Shown one piece after another: positions 7,659 to 16,092 of a stretch of 19,901 nt of DNA. Under the pieces are notes generated by a model. It was not told the DNA's origin. It made no database searches and saw nothing but the letters and a program-made list of their open reading frames with translations. Source of the DNA: Bacteroidota bacterium (lineage in GTDB: Bacteria > Bacteroidota > Bacteroidia > UKL13-3); contig RDYC01000209.1 of the NCBI GenBank assembly GCA_004293295.1, positions 1-19,901 of the forward strand, read 5' to 3'. Within the stretch, counting starts at the first letter, position 1, and each line of letters begins with the position of its first letter. The position numbers and the translations under genes were made by a program.

Positions 7659-8840
7659 ATGACAACCTGGGAAAAAATTCGACCGCGAGGCGATCTTTTT
7701 ATGTGGATGGTTATTTTTATCCTCTCCTTTTGGGGGCTGTTAGCCATTTACAGCAGCACAGGTGCGTTAGCTTATAAAAAAAATGGCGGTATTGTAGAAA
7801 TCTATTTGTTGCAGCAGGCAGCACTTCTAATGGGTGGATTTTTTATCATGTTTTTGGTTCATTCCATCCATTATAAGTATTTCATCAGCATCTCCAAACT
7901 ACTCATTTGGGTTACTTACCCGCTATTGATTTACACCCTGATTTTTGGGATTGAAATTAATGGGGCACGCAGGTGGATTAATTTATTTGGTATAACCTTT
8001 CAAGCCTCTGACTTTGCCAAGTTAGCCATTATCATGTTTGTTACTCGGGAGTTAGCACGTAAACAAGATACGATAGAAGATTTTAAAAAAACCTTTCTTC
8101 CGATACTTGGGCATATTACCGCCATCTGTTTGCTAATTGCACCGGAAAATTTAAGTACAGCCATGGTGCTTTTTACCACTTGCTTTATCATTTTATTTAT
8201 TGGCCGCGTTAAAATTAAACATCTAGCAATTATTACCGGAGGTGTGCTTGTAGCTGGTATCTTGTTTTTTACCTTGCTTTTTCTTGTGCCTGAGAAGGCC
8301 CTCAAAGGCCGCATGCTAACTTGGAAAAACAGGGTTGAATCTTTTGGCAAAAAAGAAACCGATGCGGATAAAACGTATCAAAACGATCATGCAAAAATTG
8401 CCATAGCAACCGGAGGTGTATTTGGAAAGTTCCCGGGGAATAGCATCGAACGTAACTTTTTACCTGAGGCTTACTCTGATTTTATTTATGCCATCATTGC
8501 CGAGGAATATGGCCTGATAGGTGCGCTGTTTATGCTGATGCTGTACATGTTCTTTTTATACCGAGCAATACGCATTGTTTTAAAAAGTCCAAAAGCTTTT
8601 GGTGCTTTAATCGCGGTTGGGTTAAGCTTCTCGCTTGTATTGCAAGCGTTAATCAATATGGCAGTTGCTGTAAACTTGTTTCCAGTAACCGGACTTACTT
8701 TGCCTTTAGTAAGTAAAGGCGGTACATCAATATTGTTAACATCAGTTGCCTTCGGGGTTATTATGAGTGTGAGCAGGTATATTGAAGAAGACGAACCGGA
8801 GAGCACCGAAGAAAACCAACCGGAAATAACCAACGCCTAA
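7659..8840 (+). CDS. ftsW: Septal peptidoglycan glycosyltransferase FtsW (SEDS family)
   Basis: FtsW is a polytopic membrane protein that polymerises lipid II into glycan strands at the septum together with FtsI. The 393-residue sequence is strongly hydrophobic with about ten membrane segments. It carries SEDS landmarks: NGARRWI (101-107), ERNFLPEAYSDFIYAIIAEE with Asp274 at the position of the catalytic aspartate, and the C-terminal block FPVTGLTLPLVSKGGTS. A charged cytoplasmic tail (EEDEPESTEENQPE) follows the last helix. Assignment to FtsW rather than RodA rests on its place between murD and murG in the dcw cluster. The ATG at 7659 gives a normal N-terminus. The 42-base gap before it is the longest inside the operon. 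Confidence 0.95.
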   Translation: MTTWEKIRPRGDLFMWMVIFILSFWGLLAIYSSTGALAYKKNGGIVEIYLLQQAALLMGGFFIMFLVHSIHYKYFISISKLLIWVTYPLLIYTLIFGIEINGARRWINLFGITFQASDFAKLAIIMFVTRELARKQDTIEDFKKTFLPILGHITAICLLIAPENLSTAMVLFTTCFIILFIGRVKIKHLAIITGGVLVAGILFFTLLFLVPEKALKGRMLTWKNRVESFGKKETDADKTYQNDHAKIAIATGGVFGKFPGNSIERNFLPEAYSDFIYAIIAEEYGLIGALFMLMLYMFFLYRAIRIVLKSPKAFGALIAVGLSFSLVLQALINMAVAVNLFPVTGLTLPLVSKGGTSILLTSVAFGVIMSVSRYIEEDEPESTEENQPEITNA

Positions 8841-8857
8841 TTACCAAAGTTCTAACA

Positions 8858-9958
8858 ATGATCAATACTTCAAAAAAATATAAAATTATCATTAGTGGTG
8901 GTGGAACTGGCGGACACATTTACCCGGCAGTTGCAGTTGCACAAGCTTTGCAAAAAAAACTGCCACAGGTAGAGTTATTGTTTGTGGGTGCCAGCGACAG
9001 AATGGAAATGGAAAAGGTTCCAAAAGCCGGCTACCCGATTATTGGGTTATGGATAAGTGGTTTCCAGCGCAGCTTAAGCCTAAGAAATTTGCTGTTTCCG
9101 GTAAAAGTACTTTACAGCGTTTGGAAAAGTTTGGGTATAATTAAACACTTTAAACCTGACGCTGCCATTGGCTTTGGCGGTTATGCCAGTGGGGCATTGC
9201 TTTATGCTGCTACCATAAAAAAACTACCTACCATCATTCATGAACAGAACTCGTATGCGGGCATCACCAATAAAATTTTAAAAAACCGTGTTGATATTAT
9301 TTGTGTTGCATATGACAACATGCAACGCTTTTTCCCCGAACGAAAGTTGATTAAAACCGGGAACCCCATTCGGCAAGACTTAATATCCATTAGTAACCTA
9401 AAACAAGAGGCATATGTTCATTTCAACCTGGACCCTTCTAAAAAAACCATCTTGGTTTTAGGAGGCAGTTTGGGAGCACGCACCATTAACCAATGTATAG
9501 AAGCAGGCATTCCTCACCTTGAGAATGCAGGGATACAACTGTTGTGGCAAACCGGTAAAAACTACGTAGCAAAACCACATGGAAGTGCGGTAGTTTCCGT
9601 ACCATTTATATATGATATGAACTTGGCCTATGCCATTGCTGATGTAGTTATTTCCAGGGCAGGTGCTTTAACTATTGCCGAATTGGCCACTGTGCAAAAA
9701 CCTGTTATCTTGGTACCTTCACCGCATGTTGCTGAAGACCATCAAACCAAAAATGCAACTGCCTTGGTGGAGCGAGAAGCTGCCATTTTGATTAAAGATA
9801 GCGAGGCCAAAGAGCAACTGGTTGAGGAGTGCTTAAGCCTGCTGAAAAACGAAGCCAAACAGGTGCAACTCAAAAATAATATTGCCTCATTTGCTATACC
9901 TGACGCAGCCGATCGTATCGTGAATGAAGTGATGAGGTTAATTGAAGAACGCCAATAA
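8858..9958 (+). CDS. murG: UDP-GlcNAc:lipid I N-acetylglucosaminyltransferase MurG
   Basis: MurG is the peripheral inner-membrane GT-B glycosyltransferase that converts lipid I to lipid II. The 366-residue protein is of normal length. The first Gly-rich loop is GGGTGGH (14-20, with His20), followed by IGFGGYASGALL, the HEQN motif (128-131), the second-domain loop GGSLGARTIN (202-211), and the UDP-GlcNAc-binding SRAGALTIAE (266-275, including Glu275) with PHVAEDHQTKNA. The ATG at 8858 lies 17 bases after the ftsW stop and leaves a short leader before the first beta strand. Gene order ftsW-murG-murC is standard. Confidence 0.97.
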   Translation: MINTSKKYKIIISGGGTGGHIYPAVAVAQALQKKLPQVELLFVGASDRMEMEKVPKAGYPIIGLWISGFQRSLSLRNLLFPVKVLYSVWKSLGIIKHFKPDAAIGFGGYASGALLYAATIKKLPTIIHEQNSYAGITNKILKNRVDIICVAYDNMQRFFPERKLIKTGNPIRQDLISISNLKQEAYVHFNLDPSKKTILVLGGSLGARTINQCIEAGIPHLENAGIQLLWQTGKNYVAKPHGSAVVSVPFIYDMNLAYAIADVVISRAGALTIAELATVQKPVILVPSPHVAEDHQTKNATALVEREAAILIKDSEAKEQLVEECLSLLKNEAKQVQLKNNIASFAIPDAADRIVNEVMRLIEERQ

Positions 9959-9979
9959 ATTTAACACCGGTTATTATTT

Positions 9980-11380
9980 ATGCATTTAGACAAGATTAAA
10001 CAAGTATATTTTTTAGGCATTGGTGGTATTGGCATGAGTGCCATTGCCCGTTATTTCAATACCCTAAAAATCCCTGTTTCAGGTTATGATAAAACAGAAA
10101 CTGAACTTACCAAAGCATTGGTGAGTGAGGGCATTCAAATTCACTACAATGATATTGGCAGTGAATTGGCTAACATGGGTTACCATAAGGAAAACCTTTT
10201 GGTGATTTTAACTCCGGCCATCCCTAAAAATATGGAAGAGTTAATTTGGTTTGAACAAAATGAATTTACCCTGTTAAAACGAGCCCAAGTGCTTGGACTT
10301 ATTACGGATGCATATAAAACCGTAGGTGTTGCCGGTACTCATGGTAAAACCACCACCTCTACCCTATTGGCACACATTTTTAAACAAAGCAAATTGGATT
10401 GTGCAGCATTTTTGGGAGGTATATCAACCAACTACAACAGCAATCTCTTGTTACACGCACATAGCCATATCAACACACAGGAACAATTAATGGTAGTTGA
10501 AGCAGATGAGTTTGACCGTTCGTTTCTTACCCTTCATCCCAAAATTGGCATCATTACCTCAACTGATGCCGACCACTTGGATATTTATGGCGAACACGAT
10601 AACTTGAAAAAATCATTTGCTGATTATGGCATGCAAGTAAAAGAACACCTCTTTATTAAAAAAGAGTTGAGTTTGTATAACGATATGCTTGCACATCACG
10701 GAAGTAGTAGGGTGAAATCCTACAGCATTATGGGAGATGCTGATGTTTATGCCGACAATATTCATATTGAGGGAGATACTTATTATTTTGATTTACACAC
10801 TGAACATGTGTCCTTACCTAAATTACATTTAGGCATTCCGGGATTGCACAATGTAGAGAATGCAGTAGCTGCAAGTGCTGCCGCTCTTGTTGCCGGTGTT
10901 ACAACAGAAGAGCTGAGGTTAGCCTTGGCTTCGTTTACCGGAGTAAAACGCAGGTTTGAATACCAAATTAAATCCCCAAACTTGGTTTATATTGATGATT
11001 ATGCACATCATCCGGCAGAACTTTCAGCCACCATTAGCTCCGTAAAAAAAATGTACCCGAATAAAAAAGTTTCAGTTATTTTTCAGCCTCACCTCTTTAC
11101 CCGAACCAGGGACTTTGTTGATGGCTTTGCGGAAAGCCTTTCGTTGGCTGATGAGGTATTTTTACTGGACATTTACCCTGCAAGAGAGTTGCCTATTGCC
11201 GGTGTTACATCAGCCATTATTTTTGATAAGATGACACTGGAGAATAAACTCATTTGCAGCAAAAACAACACCTTAGAACTACTTGCCCAAAAACAAATAG
11301 AAGTATTGCTCACATTAGGTGCTGGCGATATTGACACGTTGGTTGAGCCTATTAAACAGTTATTGCTGAGCAAAATTTGA
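9980..11380 (+). CDS. murC: UDP-N-acetylmuramate:L-alanine ligase MurC
   Basis: MurC adds L-Ala to UDP-MurNAc, the first step of stem-peptide synthesis in the cytoplasm. The 466-residue protein starts directly with the uridine-binding domain, FLGIGGIGMSAIARYF (Gly-rich loop at 13-18). This is the same type of loop that is missing from MurD in this window. The ATP loop is GTHGKTTT (119-126, Lys123). Further signatures are VVEADEFDRSFL, TDADHLDIYG, HNVENAVAASAAAL and DDYAHHPAEL in the C-terminal domain. The start at 9980 is 21 bases after the murG stop, and ftsQ follows after 18 bases. No anomaly was seen. Confidence 0.97.
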   Translation: MHLDKIKQVYFLGIGGIGMSAIARYFNTLKIPVSGYDKTETELTKALVSEGIQIHYNDIGSELANMGYHKENLLVILTPAIPKNMEELIWFEQNEFTLLKRAQVLGLITDAYKTVGVAGTHGKTTTSTLLAHIFKQSKLDCAAFLGGISTNYNSNLLLHAHSHINTQEQLMVVEADEFDRSFLTLHPKIGIITSTDADHLDIYGEHDNLKKSFADYGMQVKEHLFIKKELSLYNDMLAHHGSSRVKSYSIMGDADVYADNIHIEGDTYYFDLHTEHVSLPKLHLGIPGLHNVENAVAASAAALVAGVTTEELRLALASFTGVKRRFEYQIKSPNLVYIDDYAHHPAELSATISSVKKMYPNKKVSVIFQPHLFTRTRDFVDGFAESLSLADEVFLLDIYPARELPIAGVTSAIIFDKMTLENKLICSKNNTLELLAQKQIEVLLTLGAGDIDTLVEPIKQLLLSKI

Positions 11381-11398
11381 TACTATTAATACGAACCA

Positions 11399-12202
11399 AT
11401 GGCCTTTAATAAACAACTTTTTATAACCCGACTAAAAAAAGTAAGCATCATCACCATGTGGTGCTTACTGGTTATTGGGTTATTTATTAGTGTTGCATTT
11501 ATCAACAAGCAGGAGCAACAAACAGTATGCACGGCTATTAACGTGCATATTGAACCTGAGCATACGGCCAGTTTTGTTGATAGAGAAATGATATTAAAAC
11601 AAATCAGAAAAGACGGAAACGAAAAAAAAATCCTCGGGTTAAACCTAAATAGCATCAATGTTCCATGGCTGGAAAAAAAACTTCGTAACAATCCCATGAT
11701 AAAAACAGCCGAAGTGTATACAGATATGAACGGTAGCTTAAATATCCACATTGTACAACGCAGGCCAATTTTACGCATAATAAATGCATTTAACGAGCAT
11801 TATTACTTGGACGAAGATGGGTTAAAAATGCCTGTATCGCCTGATTATACAGCCCATGTACCGATTGCAACCGGCTTTATTTTTGAACATGGTAAAGGCC
11901 GGGACAGCGCGCAAAGCAGCATTGGCAAAGACTTATTTAAGATAGCAACATATGTTGATAAAGATACTTTTTGGAACGCGCAGATAGAACAGATATTTGT
12001 TACAGCCGAAGGAGAAGTGCAATTGGTTCCAACAATAGGGAATCAAACCATTATTTTTGGCGATGCAAGTGATGTAGAAGATAAGTTTAAACGTTTGTTG
12101 CTGTTTTATCAAGAGGGGATGAATCGGGTGGGTTGGGAAACCTACAGCAACATTAATGTTAAATATAGGAATCAAATAGTTTGTAAAAAAAATAACCAAT
12201 AG
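11399..12202 (+). CDS. ftsQ: Cell division protein FtsQ (DivIB-like)
   Basis: This bitopic inner-membrane divisome protein is thought to couple the early ring to FtsL and FtsW/FtsI. The 267 residues comprise a short basic cytoplasmic tail, one membrane helix (about 14-35, VSIITMWCLLVIGLFISVAF), then a periplasmic region. The segment at about 45-120 fits a POTRA domain, ending in the strand-rich GSLNIHIVQRRPILRI, a pattern typical of FtsQ (basic residues followed by P-x-x-R). The downstream part YYLDEDGLKMPVS resembles the start of the FtsQ beta domain. Overall sequence conservation is low, as usual for Bacteroidota FtsQ. Position between murC and ftsA strongly supports the call. Confidence 0.9.
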   Translation: MAFNKQLFITRLKKVSIITMWCLLVIGLFISVAFINKQEQQTVCTAINVHIEPEHTASFVDREMILKQIRKDGNEKKILGLNLNSINVPWLEKKLRNNPMIKTAEVYTDMNGSLNIHIVQRRPILRIINAFNEHYYLDEDGLKMPVSPDYTAHVPIATGFIFEHGKGRDSAQSSIGKDLFKIATYVDKDTFWNAQIEQIFVTAEGEVQLVPTIGNQTIIFGDASDVEDKFKRLLLFYQEGMNRVGWETYSNINVKYRNQIVCKKNNQ

Positions 12203-12207
12203 TTGCA

Positions 12208-13515
12208 ATGGAGCAAACAAAAAAAGTTATTGTAGGGTTAGATATAGGAACCACCAAGGTATGTGCCATCGTTGGTACTAAGAATGAATTTGGTAAAGTG
12301 GAAATATTGGGCATGGGCAAGGCGGATTCACTAGGTGTAATCCGTGGCGAAGTGCGTAATATTGATAAAACGGTAAAAGCCATTAGAGAGGCTATTGATA
12401 AAGCTAAGGCTTCGATGCAAGGAGGCAACATACGGATAGAGATTAACTCCGTACATGTTGGTATTGCCGGGCAGCACATTAAAAGCAAGCAACACCGCAA
12501 CAGTGTAAGCAGAAATAATCCTGAAGATGAAATTGTGTTGGAGGAAGTAATTGCATTTATAAAAGAAACTGAAAAACTGGCTTTACCTCCGGGTGATAAA
12601 ATTATACACGTACTTCCGCAAGAATATCAGGTTGATGACTTTGCTGACGTTGCCGACCCTGTTGGGATCGCAGGTGTTAGGCTATCTGCCAACTTTCATA
12701 TTATTACCGGCCATGTGGAAGCCATTAAAAATATTAACAAAAGCGTACACAGGGCCGGGTTAGATGTGGCTGATTTAATTTTAGAACCTCTCTCTTCTGC
12801 TGAAGCAGTATTAACTCCAGAAGAAATGGAAGCCGGTGTTTGCTTGGTGGATATTGGAGGGGGAACAACTGACGTGGCTATTTTCAGAAACGGCATTATA
12901 CGCCATACTGCTGTTATCCCTTTTGGGGGGAACATTATTACCGATGATGTGGTTGAAGGCTGTCAGGTGTTGCGTAACCAAGCTGAGTTATTAAAAGTTA
13001 AGTTTGGTTCAGCAGTTGCCGAAGAAAACAAAGAAAATGAAATTGTTTGTATACCCGGTTTCCACGGACGCCCACCTAAAGAAGTATCCGTTAAAAACTT
13101 GGCCATGGTGATACAGGCTCGCGTTGAAGAAATTTTCGAATCGGTGCTTTATCAAATAAAAAGTTCGGGCCTTGAGCGCAAATTAAATGCGGGTATCGTA
13201 ATAACCGGTGGCGGCTCACAACTGAAGGACTTAAGTAAATTAGTGGAATATGTAACCGGAATGGATAGCCGTATCGGTTACCCTAATGAGCACATTGCCA
13301 AATCAATTGTTGACGAGATAAAAAGTCCGATGTACGCAACAGGTGTTGGACTCGTTATAAAAGGATTAAACGAAACAAGTGAAGTGATCGCAGAAACTAC
13401 ACATGAACAACAAGAAACTGATATAAAAACCACTAAAAAAACCGGTGGCTTCTTGGGCTCATGGCTTGAAAAAGGTATGGCATGGTTGAACGATGACGAT
13501 ATGAAAGATTTTTAA
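12208..13515 (+). CDS. ftsA: Cell division protein FtsA (actin-like FtsZ membrane anchor)
   Basis: FtsA is the actin-fold ATPase that polymerises on the inner membrane and tethers FtsZ. The 435 residues include the phosphate-1 loop GLDIGTTKVCAIVG (10-23), the SHS2-type 1C domain region with IRIEINSVHVGIAGQHIKS, the phosphate-2 loop CLVDIGGGTTDVAIF (212-226), and the adenosine motif GIVITGGGSQLKDL (around 329-342). The last about 20 residues (GSWLEKGMAWLNDDDMKDF) form an amphipathic, Trp-containing segment that fits the membrane-targeting sequence, separated from the core by a polar linker. The ATG lies 5 bases after the ftsQ stop and 21 bases separate ftsA from ftsZ. Confidence 0.97.
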   Translation: MEQTKKVIVGLDIGTTKVCAIVGTKNEFGKVEILGMGKADSLGVIRGEVRNIDKTVKAIREAIDKAKASMQGGNIRIEINSVHVGIAGQHIKSKQHRNSVSRNNPEDEIVLEEVIAFIKETEKLALPPGDKIIHVLPQEYQVDDFADVADPVGIAGVRLSANFHIITGHVEAIKNINKSVHRAGLDVADLILEPLSSAEAVLTPEEMEAGVCLVDIGGGTTDVAIFRNGIIRHTAVIPFGGNIITDDVVEGCQVLRNQAELLKVKFGSAVAEENKENEIVCIPGFHGRPPKEVSVKNLAMVIQARVEEIFESVLYQIKSSGLERKLNAGIVITGGGSQLKDLSKLVEYVTGMDSRIGYPNEHIAKSIVDEIKSPMYATGVGLVIKGLNETSEVIAETTHEQQETDIKTTKKTGGFLGSWLEKGMAWLNDDDMKDF

Positions 13516-13524
13516 TTAACTAAG

Positions 13525-13530
13525 AAAGGA
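13525..13530 (+). promoter_or_regulatory. Shine-Dalgarno-like site for ftsZ
   Basis: AAAGGA lies 6 bases before the ftsZ ATG at 13537. With the site before rsmH it is one of few purine-rich Shine-Dalgarno matches in this operon. It would fit high FtsZ synthesis. Evidence is the short motif and its spacing only. Confidence 0.45.
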
Positions 13531-13536
13531 ATAATT

Positions 13537-15222
13537 ATGAATGGTTTAAAATTTGATTTGCCTAAGGATAAATCGAGCATCATTAAGGTACTAGGTGTTG
13601 GCGGTGGTGGTGGAAATGCCGTTAATCATATGTTTAATCAAGGCATTAAAGGTGTTGATTTTGTAATCTGCAACACCGATTTACAAGCCCTTGAGGCAAG
13701 CCCCATTCCTAATAAAATTCAATTAGGCGTTGGTTTAACAGCCGGCCTTGGAGCAGGAGCAGATCCTGAAAAGGGCCATAACAGCGCAATGGAAGCTATT
13801 GAAGACATTATTGAAGTGTTGGGTGTTAACACTAAAATGTTGTTTGTTACCGCAGGTATGGGTGGTGGAACCGGAACAGGAGCCGCACCTGTAATTGCAA
13901 AGGCTGCCCGTGAGCTTGATATTTTAACAGTTGGTATTGTTACAACTCCTTTTAGTTTTGAAGGCAAGAAACGTAAAGGCCACGCAGAAGAAGGCATTGA
14001 GCAACTTAAACGCAGTGTAGATTGTTTATTGGTAATTAATAACGACAAAATAAAAGAGATGTATGGCAACTTGCCAATTAGAACTGCATTTAGCCACGCC
14101 AATGATATTTTAACCATAGCAGCTAAAGGAATTGCTGAAATTATTACCTATCCGGGTTACATTAACGTGGACTTTGAAGACGTAAAAACAGTGATGCGCA
14201 ATAGCGGAGTAGCCTTAATGGGAAGTGCCAGTGCAGAAGGCGAAAACAGGGCAATGGAAGCTGTTAAAGCAGCGTTGGCCTCACCTTTGTTAAATGATAA
14301 CCAAATACGTGGGGCAAAAAATATCTTGTTAAATATTTCATTTGGTGCCAATGAGGTATTGATGGATGAGATTGACATGATATCAACATACATTCAAGAA
14401 GAAGCCGGACAAACTGCCGATGTTATTTTTGGCACTTCAATAGATGAATCATTGGGTGATAAATTAGCGGTTACCATCATTTGTACCGGTTTTGAAAGCA
14501 GGGAAAATAAAATTATTTACACCCCAAACCACGAACAAAAAACCAAACATGTGCTGTATGAAACACCGGCTAAAACCCAAATGGTAATTGGTAATCCATT
14601 GGCTGATGCAATTAAACAGCACGTTCAACCCAGTGAAGAAGTAAAACCTGTTGAAGCCATTACCGAAAACCCAGTAGTGGAAGAACAAAAAGAAATCCGC
14701 TTTGAACTCATTATGGATGAGCCCACGGTTGAAACACAACCGGAAATAGTACCCCAACAACCGGAAGCTATTGTTGAAAAAGAAAATACAATTGAACCTT
14801 TTATTAAACCAATTGAAGCGGTAAAAGAAGATGTTGAAGAACTTTTTATCTTTGATGAACCGGAAGTACCCATTGCAGAGGCAGAACAACCTGCCATGAT
14901 TGAGCAACAGGAAGTAGAACAGCCGATAACTGAAGATTTTGAATTTGAATTGGAAGAAACCGGCACCAATACAGAGCAAGAAGAGCGTATTAAACAAAGC
15001 ATAGCCAGGCTTAAAAAGATTAAAGAATTAAATCTTCAAATTAATACCCCAATCGGGTTGCGTGATTTGGAAAAAGAACCTGCTTATTTGCGCAGACAAA
15101 AAAAATTAAATGAAGTTCCTCATTCATCAGAAAACGCTGTATCCAGACTCAGCCTATTTGATGATGGAACTAATAATGGTATACGTACCAATAATAGTTT
15201 TTTACATGATAATGTAGATTAG
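13537..15222 (+). CDS. ftsZ: Cell division GTPase FtsZ with long acidic C-terminal linker
   Basis: FtsZ is the tubulin-like GTPase that forms the division ring. The GTPase core covers about residues 1-330: VLGVGGGGGNAVNHMF at the N-terminus, the signature loop GMGGGTGTGAAP (107-118) and the T7 synergy motif NVDFED (Asn210, Asp212, Asp215) needed for GTP hydrolysis. A Glu/Pro/Val-rich, probably disordered linker of about 150 residues follows. Then come a basic helix (RIKQSIARLKKIKELNLQ), the block RDLEKEPAYLRRQKKL (509-524) and a terminal SFLHDNVD. The last two blocks are typical of Bacteroidota FtsZ and probably bind FtsA or other partners. At 561 residues it is far longer than E. coli FtsZ (383), mostly because of the tail. 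It is the last gene of the operon. Confidence 0.98.
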   Translation: MNGLKFDLPKDKSSIIKVLGVGGGGGNAVNHMFNQGIKGVDFVICNTDLQALEASPIPNKIQLGVGLTAGLGAGADPEKGHNSAMEAIEDIIEVLGVNTKMLFVTAGMGGGTGTGAAPVIAKAARELDILTVGIVTTPFSFEGKKRKGHAEEGIEQLKRSVDCLLVINNDKIKEMYGNLPIRTAFSHANDILTIAAKGIAEIITYPGYINVDFEDVKTVMRNSGVALMGSASAEGENRAMEAVKAALASPLLNDNQIRGAKNILLNISFGANEVLMDEIDMISTYIQEEAGQTADVIFGTSIDESLGDKLAVTIICTGFESRENKIIYTPNHEQKTKHVLYETPAKTQMVIGNPLADAIKQHVQPSEEVKPVEAITENPVVEEQKEIRFELIMDEPTVETQPEIVPQQPEAIVEKENTIEPFIKPIEAVKEDVEELFIFDEPEVPIAEAEQPAMIEQQEVEQPITEDFEFELEETGTNTEQEERIKQSIARLKKIKELNLQINTPIGLRDLEKEPAYLRRQKKLNEVPHSSENAVSRLSLFDDGTNNGIRTNNSFLHDNVD

Positions 15223-15224
15223 TT

Positions 15225-15253
15225 AAAAAGCCTCGCCAAAAGCGGGGCTTTTT
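15225..15253 (+). terminator. Intrinsic terminator after ftsZ
   Basis: AAAAAGCCTCGC (15225-15236) pairs with GCGGGGCTTTTT (15242-15253) over 12 base pairs with a single G-T pair. The loop is CAAAA. The stem ends in a T run on the plus strand and an A run upstream, so it could work in both directions. It starts 3 bases after the ftsZ stop and marks the end of the dcw operon. Confidence 0.92.
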
Positions 15254-15265
15254 AAATACCATTTA

Positions 15266-15277
15266 GCAAATATTTGC
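15266..15277. promoter_or_regulatory. 12-bp perfect palindrome upstream of the 190-residue gene
   Basis: GCAAATATTTGC is a perfect inverted repeat with no spacer, 36 bases before the ATG at 15314 and 12 bases after the ftsZ terminator. Its place in the promoter-sized gap would suit an operator for a dimeric regulator. It could also be chance in A/T-rich DNA. No matching regulator is present in the window. Confidence 0.35.
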
Positions 15278-15313
15278 GTTAACCACATTAAATAACAATC
15301 CCATTATAAAGCT

Positions 15314-15886
15314 ATGCGTTATTCCAAATCATACGATAAAGATATTTTTTGTCTTGAAGGAGATTGGAGTAAGGATCTTAAACAACAAAACAGCGTGCAG
15401 GCTGTATTGGTGTTTCTCAAGCAAAACCGCAACATCAATTATATCCACCGTCACTGTGGCACTCGAGAAAATCTTGAATATTACTTGAGTCAGGCAAGGC
15501 TGCGTAAATACAAAAACTTTAGCATTATTTACATTGCTTTTCATGGAAAACCGAATGAAATACTTGTGGGTAAGGAGAGGCTAACCTTAGATGAATTGGC
15601 TGATATGCTTGGCCCCAATTGCCATGATAAAATCATTCATTTTGGTACATGCCACACATTAGATACTGATTTGCGCAACATTAAACGCTTCTTACGTAAA
15701 ACAAATGCGCTGTGTGTGTGTGGTTTTGGTAGAGAAATAAAGTTTGTTGAAGGTAGTGTATTTGATATTTTACTGATTGACATGTTGCAGGAGTTCAGAA
15801 ACATTGAAACGGTTCAACAACGTATCAAACTTTACTACAGTTCTTTGGCCAAAAAACTGGAATTTAAATTGGTTTATCTTCAATAA
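15314..15886 (+). CDS. DUF6642-like protein with possible His/Cys caspase-like dyad
   Basis: I do not know a proven function for this 190-residue, apparently soluble protein; no signal peptide or membrane helix is seen. The pattern FCLEGDW (12-18), IHRHCGTRENLEYYL (44-58), IIYIAFHG (71-78) and IIHFGTCHTL (107-116) resembles, from memory, the family DUF6642. A hydrophobic strand ending in His77-Gly78 followed by a second strand ending near Cys113 is the layout of the catalytic dyad in caspase/CHAT-type (clan CD) proteases. Protease activity is an inference from these two motifs. The gene lies after the ftsZ terminator in its own 91-base intergenic gap, so it is probably transcribed on its own. 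The ATG at 15314 places FCLEG near the N-terminus as expected. Confidence 0.8.
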   Translation: MRYSKSYDKDIFCLEGDWSKDLKQQNSVQAVLVFLKQNRNINYIHRHCGTRENLEYYLSQARLRKYKNFSIIYIAFHGKPNEILVGKERLTLDELADMLGPNCHDKIIHFGTCHTLDTDLRNIKRFLRKTNALCVCGFGREIKFVEGSVFDILLIDMLQEFRNIETVQQRIKLYYSSLAKKLEFKLVYLQ

Positions 15887-15938
15887 AATTTGCCCAATAG
15901 CTGCTAATACAAGATAACCTGCGTTTATTTCTAAAATA

Positions 15939-15966
15939 AGCCACTCACTTGTTCAAACAAGCGGCT
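15939..15966 (+). terminator. Possible terminator downstream of the DUF6642-like gene
   Basis: AGCC (15939-15942) pairs with GGCT (15963-15966), and CTTGT (15948-15952) with ACAAG (15957-15961) around a TCAA loop. An asymmetric internal loop separates the two stems. A T-rich stretch follows (ATTTGTCTACTTATTTATTT). It lies 53 bases past the stop codon. It is much weaker than the ftsZ terminator. Confidence 0.4.
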
Positions 15967-16062
15967 ATTTGTCTACTTATTTATTTAAAACGCCATTTAT
16001 CTTATCAACAACACCGTTCAAAAGTTTAACATAGAATTTCCCATTAAGTTAATGGTTTTAGC

Positions 16063-16070
16063 TAGTTTTG
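16063..16070 (+). promoter_or_regulatory. Candidate Bacteroidota -7 promoter element for the large secreted protein
   Basis: TAGTTTTG matches the Bacteroidota sigma factor -7 consensus TAnnTTTG, 22 bases before the ATG at 16093. A convincing -33 TTG/TTTG at the usual spacing is not evident (TTTC at 16037-16040 is too far), so this is tentative. The 206-base gap from 15887 to 16092 otherwise holds only the weak hairpin. Confidence 0.3.
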
Positions 16071-16092
16071 TTGGTACTTAAATAGGAAAGAT

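Noticed and set aside
14464..14997. Minus-strand frame of 177 codons opposite the ftsZ linker, Phe/Asn/Arg-rich
   Set aside because: It is the complement of the Glu/Pro-rich linker codons (GAA gives TTC), with no plausible protein features.
15977..16050. Short minus-strand reading ending FYVKLLNGVVDKINGVLNK before a TAA
   Set aside because: It looks peptide-like, but there is no start codon or ribosome binding site, and the frame is closed by a stop about 23 codons upstream. Most likely chance.
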